Assembly (NCBI RefSeq): GCF_018449725.1
Contig: NZ_JAAVVC010000006.1
Span: forward strand, 186,001 to 250,000
Length of the DNA stretch: 64,000 nucleotides
Direction of reading: 5' to 3'
From: Pseudomonas sp. dw_612
GTDB lineage: Bacteria; Pseudomonadota; Gammaproteobacteria; Pseudomonadales; Pseudomonadaceae
Made by a program: the position numbers and the translations under genes. The number at the start of each line of letters is the position of its first letter. Within the stretch, counting starts at the first letter, position 1. Under the pieces are notes generated by a model that worked only from the letters and a program-made list of their open reading frames with translations, ran no database searches and was not told where the DNA came from. This document shows, piece after piece, positions 25,654 to 36,214 of this stretch.

Positions 25654-26577
25654 ATGCCCAAGTCAATCGTTGCTGCCCTGCAAATCGGCGCCTTGCCCGG
25701 TGGCAAGGGCGAAACACTGGAACAGATCCTGTCCTGGGAACACGCGATCATCGAGTCCGGCGCCGCACTGGTGGTGATGCCGGAAGCGCTGCTGGGCGGC
25801 TATCCCAAGGGTGAGGGGTTTGGCACGCAATTGGGTTACCGCTTGCCGGAAGGGCGCGAGGCGTTTGCGCGGTACTTCGCCAATGCCATCGATGTGCCGG
25901 GCGTCGAAACGGAAGCGTTGGCCGGGTTGTCGGCGCGGACCGGGGCGAACCTGGTGATTGGCGTGATCGAGCGCGCGGGCAGCACGTTGTATTGCACGGC
26001 GCTGTATTTCGACCCTGTGGCCGGCCTGATCGCCAAGCACCGTAAGCTGATGCCCACCGGCACCGAACGGCTGATCTGGGGCAAGGGCGACGGTTCAACG
26101 TTGCCGGTAATCGACAGCCAGGTCGGGCGTCTCGCGGCGGTGGTGTGCTGGGAAAATATGATGCCGCTGCTGCGCACCGCGATGTACGCCAAAGGCGTGG
26201 AAGTCTGGTGCGCGCCGACGGTGGACGAGCGCGAGATGTGGCAAGTCAGCATGCGCCACATCGCCCATGAAGGCCGTTGCTTTGTGGTCAGCGCGTGCCA
26301 GGTGCAGGACTCGCCGCAAGCCTTGGGCGTCGAGATCGCCAACTGGCCGACGGATCGGCCGTTGATTGCGGGCGGCAGTGTGATTGTCGGGCCGATGGGG
26401 GATGTTTTGGCTGGGCCGTTGCGGGGTGGGCCGGGTTTATTGACGGCTGAAATCGATACCGACGAATTGATCCGCGCTCGCTACGACTTTGATGTGGTCG
26501 GGCACTATGCGCGGCCGGATGTGTTTGAGTTGAGCGTGGACGAGAAGGCCAAACCGGGCGTGCGCTTCACCGCATAA
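25654..26577 (+). CDS. Nitrilase-family hydrolase
   Basis: 307 aa. The carbon-nitrogen hydrolase triad is visible: Glu in [14 protein letters not shown], Lys in [12 protein letters not shown] and Cys in [12 protein letters not shown]. The CWENMMPL context and CAPTVDERE segment are those of true nitrilases rather than amidases, which convert an organic nitrile to the acid and ammonia. GGAG lies before the ATG; the longer frame overlaps the LysR gene and is not used. Bacterial arylacetonitrilases are usually longer (about 350 aa), so this short form could prefer small aliphatic nitriles. The divergent LysR gene is the likely regulator. Confidence 0.88.
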   Translation: MPKSIVAALQIGALPGGKGETLEQILSWEHAIIESGAALVVMPEALLGGYPKGEGFGTQLGYRLPEGREAFARYFANAIDVPGVETEALAGLSARTGANLVIGVIERAGSTLYCTALYFDPVAGLIAKHRKLMPTGTERLIWGKGDGSTLPVIDSQVGRLAAVVCWENMMPLLRTAMYAKGVEVWCAPTVDEREMWQVSMRHIAHEGRCFVVSACQVQDSPQALGVEIANWPTDRPLIAGGSVIVGPMGDVLAGPLRGGPGLLTAEIDTDELIRARYDFDVVGHYARPDVFELSVDEKAKPGVRFTA

Positions 26578-26581
26578 CCCC

Positions 26582-26673
26582 CTGTCGGAGCGGGCTTGCT
26601 CGCGAAAGCGGTGTGTCAGTCAGCATTTACATTGACTGACACGACGCCTTCGCGAGCAAGCTCGCTCCCACAG
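26582..26673. repeat. REP pair, family A
   Basis: Inverted pair of the GGAGCGGGCTTGCTCGCGAA unit; one base of the left arm differs (TCGGAG). The first of two pairs standing side by side. Confidence 0.85.
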
Positions 26674-26714
26674 TTGATCGAGGCTGACCGGGATGGTGTG
26701 ATCGACACCAGTCC

Positions 26715-26805
26715 CCTGTGGGAGCGGGCTTGCTCGCGATAGCGGAATGTCAGCCACATCAATTTCGACTGATACCCCGCCTTCGCGAGCAAGCCCGCTT
26801 CCACA
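26715..26805. repeat. REP pair, family A
   Basis: Second pair in tandem with the one at 26582-26673; the 3' arm ends GCCCGCTTCCACA (one base changed from CTCCC). Confidence 0.85.
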
Positions 26806-26823
26806 TTTTCGATCAGGGAGGGT

Positions 26824-27297
26824 CTACCAGGTCGCGGCACTCGGCCCCGGCAGCCGGAGTTTGCCGGTATCCACAAAGCGCATCGCGCCAAACAACCCGC
26901 CCGCCAGTTTGCCGCGCAGTACGTAGGGCAGGTTGTCGAGGGTTTGGGTCTGGCTCAGGCCGAGGGTCTGGCGCAGTACCGAGAACGCGGAGACGCTCAC
27001 CGGCACGGTCAGCACGGTTTCGGAAAAGCGCGGGATTGTCCCTGACTGATCGCTGACGCCAGACGCCAATGGCTGACCGTTGACTTCCAGGTCCAGCGCC
27101 ACGCCGTTGTAGTCGATCGCGGTTTCATTCGGGTTTTGCACGCGGATTTTCACCGCGAAGCGCACTTCCAGGTCCTGGCTTTGCAGCGGTTCAATGCCGA
27201 CCACGTTGATGTTCAGCGGATCGCGATTCGGGAACAGCGCGCAGGCGCTCAGGGAGAGCAACAGCAAGGAAAGGGACAGGGCAAGAAGTCTGCGCAT
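26824..27297 (-). CDS. LEA14-like lipoprotein
   Basis: 157 aa. Lipoprotein signal MRRLLALSLSLLLLSLSAC (lipobox LSAC, Cys19). The mature part has the WHy/LEA type-2 beta-sandwich pattern (VRFAVKIRVQNPNETAIDYNG, VNGQPLASGVSDQSGTIPRF). Such proteins are found in plants under desiccation stress and in bacterial envelopes; their role in Pseudomonas is unknown. It stands alone, downstream of the nitrilase on the opposite strand. Confidence 0.85.
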   Translation of the reverse strand: MRRLLALSLSLLLLSLSACALFPNRDPLNINVVGIEPLQSQDLEVRFAVKIRVQNPNETAIDYNGVALDLEVNGQPLASGVSDQSGTIPRFSETVLTVPVSVSAFSVLRQTLGLSQTQTLDNLPYVLRGKLAGGLFGAMRFVDTGKLRLPGPSAATW

Positions 27298-27422
27298 GAA
27301 GGGCTCTCGACAGAAGAAGGGACTGAACCGCCCTTGAGAAAAATGGGCGGTTCACCTGTGCGACCACGCTCACTGTGAGGGGTTCGCCCGAGGCTGTCAC
27401 TTGTTCATGCTTGCCGGTGGTT

Positions 27423-28502
27423 TCAGTTGCCCTTGATCGGCGTTGGCAAGGTTACGAGGTTCACATAGCCGTCCCAGAATTTCTGCTGATCGATGGCGAA
27501 CACCACCTTGGCTTTTTGCGTGCCCACCGGCGGGCTTTTCTTGTAGCCCAGTGCGCGGCCGTAATCGGCGCCAAATTGCGCATCCACGTCCACCCACAAA
27601 TTGCGAGACTCGGTGACGATGTCCGGTTGCACCAGGAACAGCGCCGGCAGGCTGTCCCAGGTGAAGCTGTGATACGCCGGGTCCTTGTCGAACAACGGGC
27701 CGAATTCGTGTTTGTACAGGTCGGCAATCGGCCCCGGTTTCGCGATCACCCGTTTGTACACCGAAGCATCGAACGTGACCTTTTCGCAGACGTCGTTGGG
27801 GAAAATCACATGTTCGATGGGCGAGCGCAGGACGATCTTCGCCGCCTCGGGGTCGAACCACCAGTTGAATTCGGCGGCCGGAGTGGTGTTGCCCGGAATC
27901 TCCAGGGCGCCGCCCATGTACACGATGCGTTTGATCAGCGGCACGATGTCTGGCGCGGAGCGGATCGCCAGCGCAATGTTGGTCAGCGGCCCGACCGCCA
28001 GCAGCGTCACTTCATGGGGATTGGCGCGCACGCTGTCGACGATGAACTGCGCGGCGGTTTCCTTGCGCAGCTTCGTGTGGGTAGCGAGGCCATCCGGTGG
28101 CGCGACCAGTTGCGTGGCGGAGGTCGGACGCGGCGCCTTGAACGCCCCCGGCCACCCGGCGCCGAAGAAGGCTTGTTCCTGCGGGTAGGTGGCGAAGTCA
28201 TGCAGCAACGGGTACGCCGCACCGGAATACACGCCGACCTGTTTTTCCACGCCCATGCGTTCCACGGCTTTGAGCGCATCGACCTGTTCCTGATCGACCC
28301 AGGCGTTGCCGCTGACCAGGGTCATGCCCAGCAAATCGATACGCTTTTGCGCGTGCAACTGGGCCAGCATGATGAAGGCCTGGCCGTCATCGTTGAGGAC
28401 GTTGAAGTCAGTATCGAAGATGACTTTTTCAGCGGCTTGCAAAGAACCGGCGCACAGGCCGGCGGCGACAAGCAGGGCACAGCGTTTGATCAAACCTTGC
28501 AT
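27423..28502 (-). CDS. Periplasmic nucleoside hydrolase (inosine/uridine-preferring type)
   Basis: 359 aa with a cleavable signal peptide (MQGLIKRCALLVAAGLCAGSLQA), so periplasmic. The Ca-binding cluster that defines the family is IFDTDFNVLNDDGQA. The segments LLAVGPLTNIALA and YMGGALEIPGNTTPAAEFNWWFDPEAA match the nucleoside-hydrolase core. It would split nucleosides to ribose and base. AGGTGAG precedes the start. It stands where P. putida has other nic genes, directly after nicT on the same strand with a repeat between, so it may be part of a purine/pyridine salvage context. Confidence 0.85.
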   Translation of the reverse strand: MQGLIKRCALLVAAGLCAGSLQAAEKVIFDTDFNVLNDDGQAFIMLAQLHAQKRIDLLGMTLVSGNAWVDQEQVDALKAVERMGVEKQVGVYSGAAYPLLHDFATYPQEQAFFGAGWPGAFKAPRPTSATQLVAPPDGLATHTKLRKETAAQFIVDSVRANPHEVTLLAVGPLTNIALAIRSAPDIVPLIKRIVYMGGALEIPGNTTPAAEFNWWFDPEAAKIVLRSPIEHVIFPNDVCEKVTFDASVYKRVIAKPGPIADLYKHEFGPLFDKDPAYHSFTWDSLPALFLVQPDIVTESRNLWVDVDAQFGADYGRALGYKKSPPVGTQKAKVVFAIDQQKFWDGYVNLVTLPTPIKGN

Positions 28503-28556
28503 GGAGACTCACCTGGATAATGGGAATGAACACCTGCCAAAAGAACAACACAAATC

Positions 28557-28650
28557 CCCTGTGGGAGCGGGCTTGCTCGCGAAGGCGTCGTGTCAGTCAG
28601 CATTTATGTCAACTGACACACCGCCTTCGCGAGCAAGCCCGCTCCCACAG
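28557..28650. repeat. REP pair, family A
   Basis: Inverted pair of GTGGGAGCGGGCTTGCTCGC between nucleoside hydrolase and nicT. Confidence 0.85.
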
Positions 28651-28663
28651 GGATAGTGGGGTG

Positions 28664-29974
28664 TCAGCGGTTAACCAGCTTGGCCGGCAGCGCAATCACC
28701 AGGAAACTGCTGAGAATCAAGCACCCGGCAAAGAACCACAATGCCCCGGCGCTGCTGCCGGTGACATCAATCGCCACGCCCATCAACGAGTTACTCACCA
28801 ACCCGGCAATATTCGCCAATGAGCAAGCGAGGGCAAACCCGGTCGCCGCCGCCGTGCCTTTGAGAAACGTCGCCGGCAAGCTGAAGAACACCGGCACCGC
28901 GCCGATGATTGCCGCCGAAGCAATGGCGAACAGCGCCACGGTCGCCACCACGTTGTGCACGAAGAATGGCGCAGTGGCCATGGCGGCCGCGCCGACCAGG
29001 AGCGGCACGATGATGTGCCAGCGGCGTTCGCGGTGTTTGTCTGAACTGGCGCCGATCAGCAGCATGCCCAGCAGCGCGGCGACACTCGGCAACGCGGTAA
29101 GGATGCCGATGTGGAAGGTGTCGACGATCCCGGCGTTGCGGATGAAGGTCGGCATCCAGAACCCCATGGCGTAGGCGCTGAGCAGGATCGAGAAATCGAT
29201 GCCGCCGAGCATCCACACTTTGAGGTTGAAGAACCCGTCGCGAAAGCTGTGTTTGCTGTCGCCGGCACTCGCTTCGTCGGCGCGCAGTTCCTGTTCCAGC
29301 AGGGCTTTCTCTTCATCGTTGAGCCACTTGGCTTGCTGGTAGCTGTTCGGCAACGCCCAGAAGGTCAGCACACCGAGCAACACACTCGGCACCGCTTCGA
29401 TCAGGAACAGCCACTGCCAGCCGCGCAAACCGCCGAGGCTGTCGAAATGACTCATCACCCAACCGGACAGCGGCCCGCCAATCACGCTGGACAGCGGCAA
29501 ACCGATCATGAACAGCGCAATGATGCGGCCTCGGCGATAGGTCGGGAACCAGGTGGTCAGGTAATACAGCACGCCCGGCAGGAAGCCCGCTTCGGCGGCG
29601 CCGAGCAGGAAACGCAAGACGTAGAACTGGGTGGTGGAGGTCACCAGCATGGTGCAGGCCGAGAGCAGGCCCCAGGTGATCATGATCCGGGCGATCCAGA
29701 TCTTCGCGCCGACCTTTTCCAGCACCAGGTTGCTTGGCACTTCGAACAGGATGTAGCCGACAAAGAACAGCCCGGCGCCGAGGCCGAACGCGGTTTCGCT
29801 GAAGTGCAGTTGATCGAGCATCTGCAGTTTGGCGAAGCCGATGTTGATCCGGTCGAGGTACGCGGCCAGGTAGCAGAAGCACAGGAACGGAATCAGCTTC
29901 CAGGTGATCTTGTGGTAAAGCGCTTGAATCGGGTCGGCGACCGTGGTCGCGGGTGCTGCGTTCGCAATGGGCAT
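28664..29974 (-). CDS. nicT: Nicotinate-pathway MFS transporter NicT
   Basis: 436 aa, 12 membrane segments, of the anion:cation symporter branch (YLDRINIGFAKLQM after helix 1, which is the ACS signature; GFLPGVLYYLTTWFPTYRRG). It matches the transporter that brings nicotinate or its intermediates into the cell in the P. putida nic cluster, and its position beside nicF-nicE-nicD-nicC supports that. CAGGAG precedes the ATG. It is separated from nicF by a 336-bp gap with a repeat, so it may have its own promoter. Confidence 0.85.
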   Translation of the reverse strand: MPIANAAPATTVADPIQALYHKITWKLIPFLCFCYLAAYLDRINIGFAKLQMLDQLHFSETAFGLGAGLFFVGYILFEVPSNLVLEKVGAKIWIARIMITWGLLSACTMLVTSTTQFYVLRFLLGAAEAGFLPGVLYYLTTWFPTYRRGRIIALFMIGLPLSSVIGGPLSGWVMSHFDSLGGLRGWQWLFLIEAVPSVLLGVLTFWALPNSYQQAKWLNDEEKALLEQELRADEASAGDSKHSFRDGFFNLKVWMLGGIDFSILLSAYAMGFWMPTFIRNAGIVDTFHIGILTALPSVAALLGMLLIGASSDKHRERRWHIIVPLLVGAAAMATAPFFVHNVVATVALFAIASAAIIGAVPVFFSLPATFLKGTAAATGFALACSLANIAGLVSNSLMGVAIDVTGSSAGALWFFAGCLILSSFLVIALPAKLVNR

Positions 29975-30157
29975 CGGATGTCTCCTGGCGGTGACTTATG
30001 GTTTTTATACAGCCGCTTTTTCCAGCGCTCTGGCGCGCTGCAAAAGCGACGTCCAAAGGCAGTGTCAGAAGACTGGGCGCTCGCTCGTGGGCGAGTTGGG
30101 CTCAGTTTTTTTCGTTTGGGTTTGGCCCGGTGTCGCCCAAGGGAGCGCTTCGCGCTC
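29975..30157. other. Non-coding gap upstream of nicT
   Basis: No gene is supported. A 117-aa frame crosses it but runs straight through the repeat at 30158-30222. An imperfect inverted structure (GGGCGCTCGC to GCGAGCTTG-like) and a T-run (CAGTTTTTTTCG) are present. It probably holds the nicT promoter and the end of the nicF transcript. Confidence 0.4.
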
Positions 30158-30222
30158 ATCGCGAGCAAGCTCGCTCCCACATTCGACCGCGATCTACTGT
30201 GGGAGCGAGCTTGCTCGCGATA
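30158..30222. repeat. REP pair, family A, inverted order
   Basis: ATCGCGAGCAAGCTCGCTCCC then GGGAGCGAGCTTGCTCGCGA; here the two arms face outward relative to the other copies. It lies between nicT and nicF. Confidence 0.8.
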
Positions 30223-30310
30223 AGGTCTGCAAGACCTTCCGATCAGACAAGCTCCAGGCTCAAACCCGACAAGACCAACGCTCTAAATGGCGCGGTTCCT
30301 GTGGCACGCA

Positions 30311-30943
30311 TTACATTTTTTCGAAGTGGGCAATGGCCTCCTGCTTACTGATCACATCGCCGTACTTACTGTCGATGTCGAACAGGTTGGCCTCGTGGGG
30401 CGCCGGATGCCGGTCGCCGACGCACTCGCGCACGACGATGGTGCGAAAACCGTGTTGCACCGCGTCCACCGCCGTCGCCCGGATGCAGCCGCTGGTCGAG
30501 CAACCGGCGAGCACCACGGTATCGATGCCCTGGGCGTGCAGCATCGAGGCCAGGCTGCTGCCGAAAAATGCACTGGCGTATTGTTTGCTGATCACCACTT
30601 CATCTTCCGTCGGCAGCACCTCTTCGCAGAACGCCGCCAAGGGATTGCCCTCGACCATGTCCTTCATCACCGGGGCTTTTTTCACCCAGATACCGCCGTC
30701 GGCGAAATGGCCGGGATGGTAGCGGATATTGGTGTGCACCACCGGGATGCCCTGACGCCGGGCGCAGGCCAACAACTCGACGCTTTCAGCCACCGCGCTG
30801 ACCACGCCGGGGGCAAACAGCGGCGCGCCTTCGGTGGTGTAGCCGCGCATGAAATCGATCATCAGCAACGCAGCCTTCTGGCCGAACCCGATACGCTGGC
30901 CCCACACGCCCTGGTAGTTGTCATTGGCGGTTTGTTCGCTCAT
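30311..30943 (-). CDS. nicF: Maleamate amidohydrolase NicF
   Basis: 210 aa, isochorismatase-like cysteine hydrolase. The Asp-Lys-Cys triad is visible: Asp in LMIDFMRGY, Lys in the GGIWVKKAPVMK segment and Cys in LAGCSTSGCIRATAVDA. It turns maleamate into maleate and ammonia, the fifth step of aerobic nicotinate degradation. The ATG (30943) has AGAGGTG 8 bases upstream; the GTG three codons earlier would put the ribosome site inside the gene. It lies 12 bp after the nicE stop codon, in one operon with nicC, nicD and nicE. Confidence 0.93.
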   Translation of the reverse strand: MSEQTANDNYQGVWGQRIGFGQKAALLMIDFMRGYTTEGAPLFAPGVVSAVAESVELLACARRQGIPVVHTNIRYHPGHFADGGIWVKKAPVMKDMVEGNPLAAFCEEVLPTEDEVVISKQYASAFFGSSLASMLHAQGIDTVVLAGCSTSGCIRATAVDAVQHGFRTIVVRECVGDRHPAPHEANLFDIDSKYGDVISKQEAIAHFEKM

Positions 30944-30955
30944 GTCGCGCACCTC

Positions 30956-31708
30956 TTAATAAGCGCCAGAGAGCAGGGCGCCGGCGCCGGGAACGATCGG
31001 TTCCAGGTCCAGGGCCTTGAGCATGGCGTAGGTGGTGGCGATGGCCGCGGTCAGCACCGGTTTGCCGGTTTGCGCTTCGACTTGCGCCACCACCGGCAAC
31101 GACTGCATCTGCACGCAGGCCGAGAGCACGATCACATCAACCCCTTCCAGATTCATGCCAGCCACGATGCCAGGCAGGTTCGCCGGGTCGTGCCGGGCCA
31201 CGGCGAGGTTGTCGGGAATCTCCAGGGCACGCCAGTCCACCACTTCAAAACCTTCTTCGCGAATGTAATCCACCACCAGTTCGGTCAGCGGTTTCATGTA
31301 CGGCGCGACAATCGCGATGCGCTTGGCGCCCATGACTTTCAGGCCCTCGATCAAGGCGCCGGCACTGGTGATCACCGGGGCATTCGCATCGTTATCGGCA
31401 GTGGCCTTGCGCAGCCGCTGTTCGGACTGGCGATGATAACCGAGCCCCATGGCCATGATCGCCACCAGGCAGGCATAACCCAGCACATCGACCTTGGCGT
31501 CGGACAATTCCACGGCGCAACGGTCGGACTCGCCGTCCATCGCCGCCAGTTCCTCTTTGCGCACTTGCTTCATGCGCATGCGGCTGGAGTGAAAAGTGAA
31601 ACGTTCCGGACGGATCAACTGACGCGCGGTGAGCATCGCCGGGATCTCGGTTTCCATGGTGGTGTTGGAGCTCGGCACAATCTGGCCGATGCGGTAAGGC
31701 TTGAGCAT
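30956..31708 (-). CDS. nicE: Maleate isomerase NicE
   Basis: 250 aa, Asp/Glu racemase-like superfamily. It converts maleate cis to trans, giving fumarate, the last step of the pathway. The two catalytic cysteines of the family sit in YACLVAIMAMGLGYH and VIVLSACVQMQSLP; the N-terminal VPSSNTTMETEIP binds substrate. GGAG precedes the ATG. It sits between nicD and nicF with short gaps (18 and 12 bp), typical of the nic operon. Confidence 0.93.
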   Translation of the reverse strand: MLKPYRIGQIVPSSNTTMETEIPAMLTARQLIRPERFTFHSSRMRMKQVRKEELAAMDGESDRCAVELSDAKVDVLGYACLVAIMAMGLGYHRQSEQRLRKATADNDANAPVITSAGALIEGLKVMGAKRIAIVAPYMKPLTELVVDYIREEGFEVVDWRALEIPDNLAVARHDPANLPGIVAGMNLEGVDVIVLSACVQMQSLPVVAQVEAQTGKPVLTAAIATTYAMLKALDLEPIVPGAGALLSGAY

Positions 31709-31726
31709 AAAAGTCTCCGAATTCGA

Positions 31727-33894
<2,168 letters not shown>

Positions 33895-33926
33895 TTATCG
33901 ATAACAAATGGCGTACACGCTATAAA
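33895..33926 (+). promoter_or_regulatory. nicX promoter with candidate NicR operator
   Basis: GCGTACACGC (33911-33920) is the companion of the nicC-side GTGTATACGC and touches the -10-like TATAAA at 33921-33926. A perfect palindrome TTATCGATAA (33895-33904) lies at the place of the -35. No good -35 hexamer is seen. Confidence 0.6.
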
Positions 33927-33991
33927 AATGCACTAGGGTGAGGCGGGGTGCCTCGACTTGGTGCGCAGCAGAAGATTGAGGAGACAGGAAA

Positions 33992-35053
33992 ATGCCGGTA
34001 AGCGATTGCGAACTGACCCAGATGTTCGAACACGTGTTGAAGCTGTCGAAGGTCGACCCGACCCAGAGCGTCGCCGTGCTCAAGAGCCACTATTCCGACC
34101 CGCGCACCGTGCGGGCCGCGATGGACGCGGGGCAGCGCCTGGGGGCCAAGGTCTACGCGGTGGAGCTACCGTCGTTCAACCACCCGACGGCCATGGGCAA
34201 TGACATGACCGCCTACTGCGGCGACACCGCGCTGACCGGCAATCACGCGGCACAGCGGGCGCTGGAAGCGGCGGACCTGATCGTCGACACGATGATGCTG
34301 CTGCATTCGCCGGAACAGGAGCAGATCCTCAAGACCGGCACCCGCATCCTGTTGGCCGTCGAGCCCCCGGAAGTGCTGGCGCGCATGCTGCCGACCGAAG
34401 AGGACAAGGTGCGGGTGATGGCGGCGGAAAAGCTGCTGACGCAGGCGCGGTCGATCCACGTCACCTCCCGCGCCGGCAGCGACTTCCGCGCGGCGCTGGG
34501 GCAATATCCGGCGGTCACCGAATACGGTTTCGCCGATGAACCGGGGCGTTGGGACCACTGGCCCAGCGGTTTTCTGTTCTCCTGGCCCAACGAAGAAACC
34601 GCCGAAGGCGTGCTGGTGCTGGACATCGGCGACATCCTGTTGCCATTCAAGACTTACACCCGGGAGAAGATCACCCTGGAGATCGAGAAAGGCTTTATCA
34701 CCTCGATCCACGGCGGTTTCGAGGCCGAATACCTGCGCGACTACATGAAGTATTTCAACGATCCCGAGGTGTACGGCATCTCCCACATCGGCTGGGGTTT
34801 GCAGCCAAAAGCCCAGTGGACCGCCATGGGCCTGCACGACAAGAACGATGGCATGTGCATGGACGCCCGGGCGTTCTACGGCAATTTCCTGTTCTCCACC
34901 GGGCCGAACACCGAAGTCGGCGGCAAACGCAAAACCCCGTGCCACTTGGACATTCCGCTGCGCAATTGCGATGTGTACCTGGATGATGTGGCGGTGGTGA
35001 TGGGCGGGGATGTAGTGGCGCCCGAAGCTTCCCGAGTACACCGAATCAACTGA
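33992..35053 (+). CDS. nicX: 2,5-dihydroxypyridine 5,6-dioxygenase NicX
   Basis: 353 aa, the ring-opening non-haem iron dioxygenase of the nicotinate pathway; it makes N-formylmaleamate from 2,5-dihydroxypyridine. It belongs to its own family near leucyl aminopeptidase-like folds. The family's iron ligands (a Glu and two His plus Asp) are likely within ITSIHGGFEAEYLRDYM and ISHIGWGLQPKAQW in the C-terminal part. Length matches the P. putida protein. The ATG is preceded by GAGGAGACAGG. It is the first gene of the nicXR transcript. Confidence 0.93.
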   Translation: MPVSDCELTQMFEHVLKLSKVDPTQSVAVLKSHYSDPRTVRAAMDAGQRLGAKVYAVELPSFNHPTAMGNDMTAYCGDTALTGNHAAQRALEAADLIVDTMMLLHSPEQEQILKTGTRILLAVEPPEVLARMLPTEEDKVRVMAAEKLLTQARSIHVTSRAGSDFRAALGQYPAVTEYGFADEPGRWDHWPSGFLFSWPNEETAEGVLVLDIGDILLPFKTYTREKITLEIEKGFITSIHGGFEAEYLRDYMKYFNDPEVYGISHIGWGLQPKAQWTAMGLHDKNDGMCMDARAFYGNFLFSTGPNTEVGGKRKTPCHLDIPLRNCDVYLDDVAVVMGGDVVAPEASRVHRIN

Positions 35054-35068
35054 CGAATACACAAAACC

Positions 35069-35159
35069 TGTGGGAGCGGGCTTGCTCGCGAAGGCGGTTT
35101 GTCAGTCAACGATAATGTTGAATGTGATGGCCCCTTCGCGAGCAAGCCCGCTCCCACAA
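35069..35159. repeat. REP pair, family A
   Basis: Inverted pair of GTGGGAGCGGGCTTGCTCGC between nicX and nicR. Because the two should be co-transcribed, the hairpin may reduce or stabilise the transcript here. Confidence 0.85.
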
Positions 35160-35220
35160 GGGGTTGTGCAGCTTCTTAAGACCAATGTCACCCTTGAGTC
35201 CGCCCCCCAACCTGTCCATC

Positions 35221-35703
35221 ATGCTTCCCCACCACTCATCGCTTTTCGAGTCCGCCGTGCCTGAAACTCCTGATTCTTCCTACGTTTTCTCCGAACAAGT
35301 CGGGCATTTGCTGCGCAAGGCCTATCAGCGACACATGGCGATTTTTCAGCAGAATGTCGGCGATTCGCAGCTGACGGCGGTGCAATTCGTCACCCTGTGC
35401 GCCGTGCGCGATCACGGTCCCAGCTCTCTCACAGAACTGGTCAAGGCCACCGCCGTGGACCAGGCAACCATTCGCGGCATTGTCGAACGGCTCAAGGCCC
35501 GGGAACTGATTACCCTCGAACCCGACCCGCAAGACCGGCGCAAAGTCATCGTCGGGCTGTCCGAAGCGGGCGATCGTTTGGTGCAGCAAACCGTGCCCTG
35601 TGCCGGGAAAATCACCGAACTGACCCTGAGTAACCTCAACCCGGCAGAGCGGGTGGCTGTGCTGTTTCTGCTGCGCAAAATGATCGACGATCCGCAGGAT
35701 TGA
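35221..35703 (+). CDS. nicR: MarR-family repressor NicR
   Basis: 160 aa from the chosen ATG. A winged helix follows the FSEQVGHLLRKAYQRHMAIFQ dimer helix, with recognition region VDQATIRGIVERLKARELI and wing LEPDPQDRRKVIVGLSEAG. In P. putida NicR represses the nicC and nicX promoters and responds to 6-hydroxynicotinate. ATG codons at 35185 and 35221 are both possible and neither has a strong ribosome site; the start is not certain. It is downstream of nicX on the same strand. The paired near-palindromes at 33737 and 33911 are its probable operators. Confidence 0.88.
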   Translation: MLPHHSSLFESAVPETPDSSYVFSEQVGHLLRKAYQRHMAIFQQNVGDSQLTAVQFVTLCAVRDHGPSSLTELVKATAVDQATIRGIVERLKARELITLEPDPQDRRKVIVGLSEAGDRLVQQTVPCAGKITELTLSNLNPAERVAVLFLLRKMIDDPQD

Positions 35704-35724
35704 TCCCAGGCTAAACGCGCTCTG

Positions 35725-36055
35725 TGTAGCAGCGGCCGAGGCACGGAGCTACGCACAGCTCATGTAGCAGCTGCCGAGGCACGGAGCTACGCACAGCTCA
35801 TGTAGCAGCTGCCGAGGCACGGAGCTGCGCACAGCTCATGTAGCAGCTGCCGAGGCACGGAGCTACGCACGGCTCATGTAGCAGCTGCCGAGGCACGAGG
35901 CTGCGTTCGGCTGCGAAGCAGTCGTAAAATCAGCCAACGCGGTGTTTCAGTAAGACCGTGCGCTCAGATTTCACGACTGCTTCGCAGCCGAACGCAGGCT
36001 TCGACAGCTGCTACATGAGCCGTGCGTAGCTCCGTGCCTCGGCAGCTGCTCCAGA
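35725..36055. repeat. 38-bp tandem repeats followed by family-D inverted repeat (copy 2)
   Basis: Four 38-bp units start at 35725, 35763, 35801 and 35839, each beginning TGTAGCAGCTGCCGAGGCAC (the first has CGG for CTG). A fifth partial unit at 35877 grows into the large inverted repeat also seen at 64-204. The left arm ends near 35930 and the right arm starts near 35975. Units differ by one or two bases. There are no unique spacers, so this is not a CRISPR array. Confidence 0.85.
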
Positions 36056-36070
36056 CCTTGCATTTGCCTT

Positions 36071-36086
36071 TGGCATCGTTTTTGCT
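36071..36086 (+). promoter_or_regulatory. Candidate sigma-54 promoter of nicAB
   Basis: TGGCAT, five bases, TTGCT: the -24 GG and -12 GC are exactly 12 apart. It falls about 130 bp before the nicA ATG, with a predicted start near 36097, and no sigma-70 promoter better than this was seen. A sigma-54 promoter needs an activator, which is not visible here. Confidence 0.45.
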
Positions 36087-36095
36087 CTTGTTTCA

Positions 36096-36194
36096 TGTAG
36101 TAGCCACTTCACCAGTCGAGTGTGTCGCGACGCCACAACCCAATCGTGCCCGCGACGTTTTTTTTGACCTTTTGGTGTAGTAGCCACTTCATCA
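36096..36194 (+). promoter_or_regulatory. Direct repeat in the nicAB leader, candidate NicS operator
   Basis: TGTAGTAGCCACTTCAcCA at 36096-36114 and TGTAGTAGCCACTTCAtCA at 36176-36194 are identical over 18 of 19 bases and 80 bp apart. The downstream copy is 21 bp before the nicA ATG. They may be binding sites for the TetR-type NicS encoded after nicB. This is inferred from position and repetition. Confidence 0.5.
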
Positions 36195-36214
36195 AACGAA
36201 GCGGGGCGACGTGC

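Noticed and set aside
29998..30351. 117-aa frame between nicT and nicF
   Set aside because: It reads through the REP repeat and has no ribosome site or recognisable family.
35725..35920. Possible CRISPR array
   Set aside because: The 38-bp units are head-to-tail with no unique spacers, and no cas genes are in the window.
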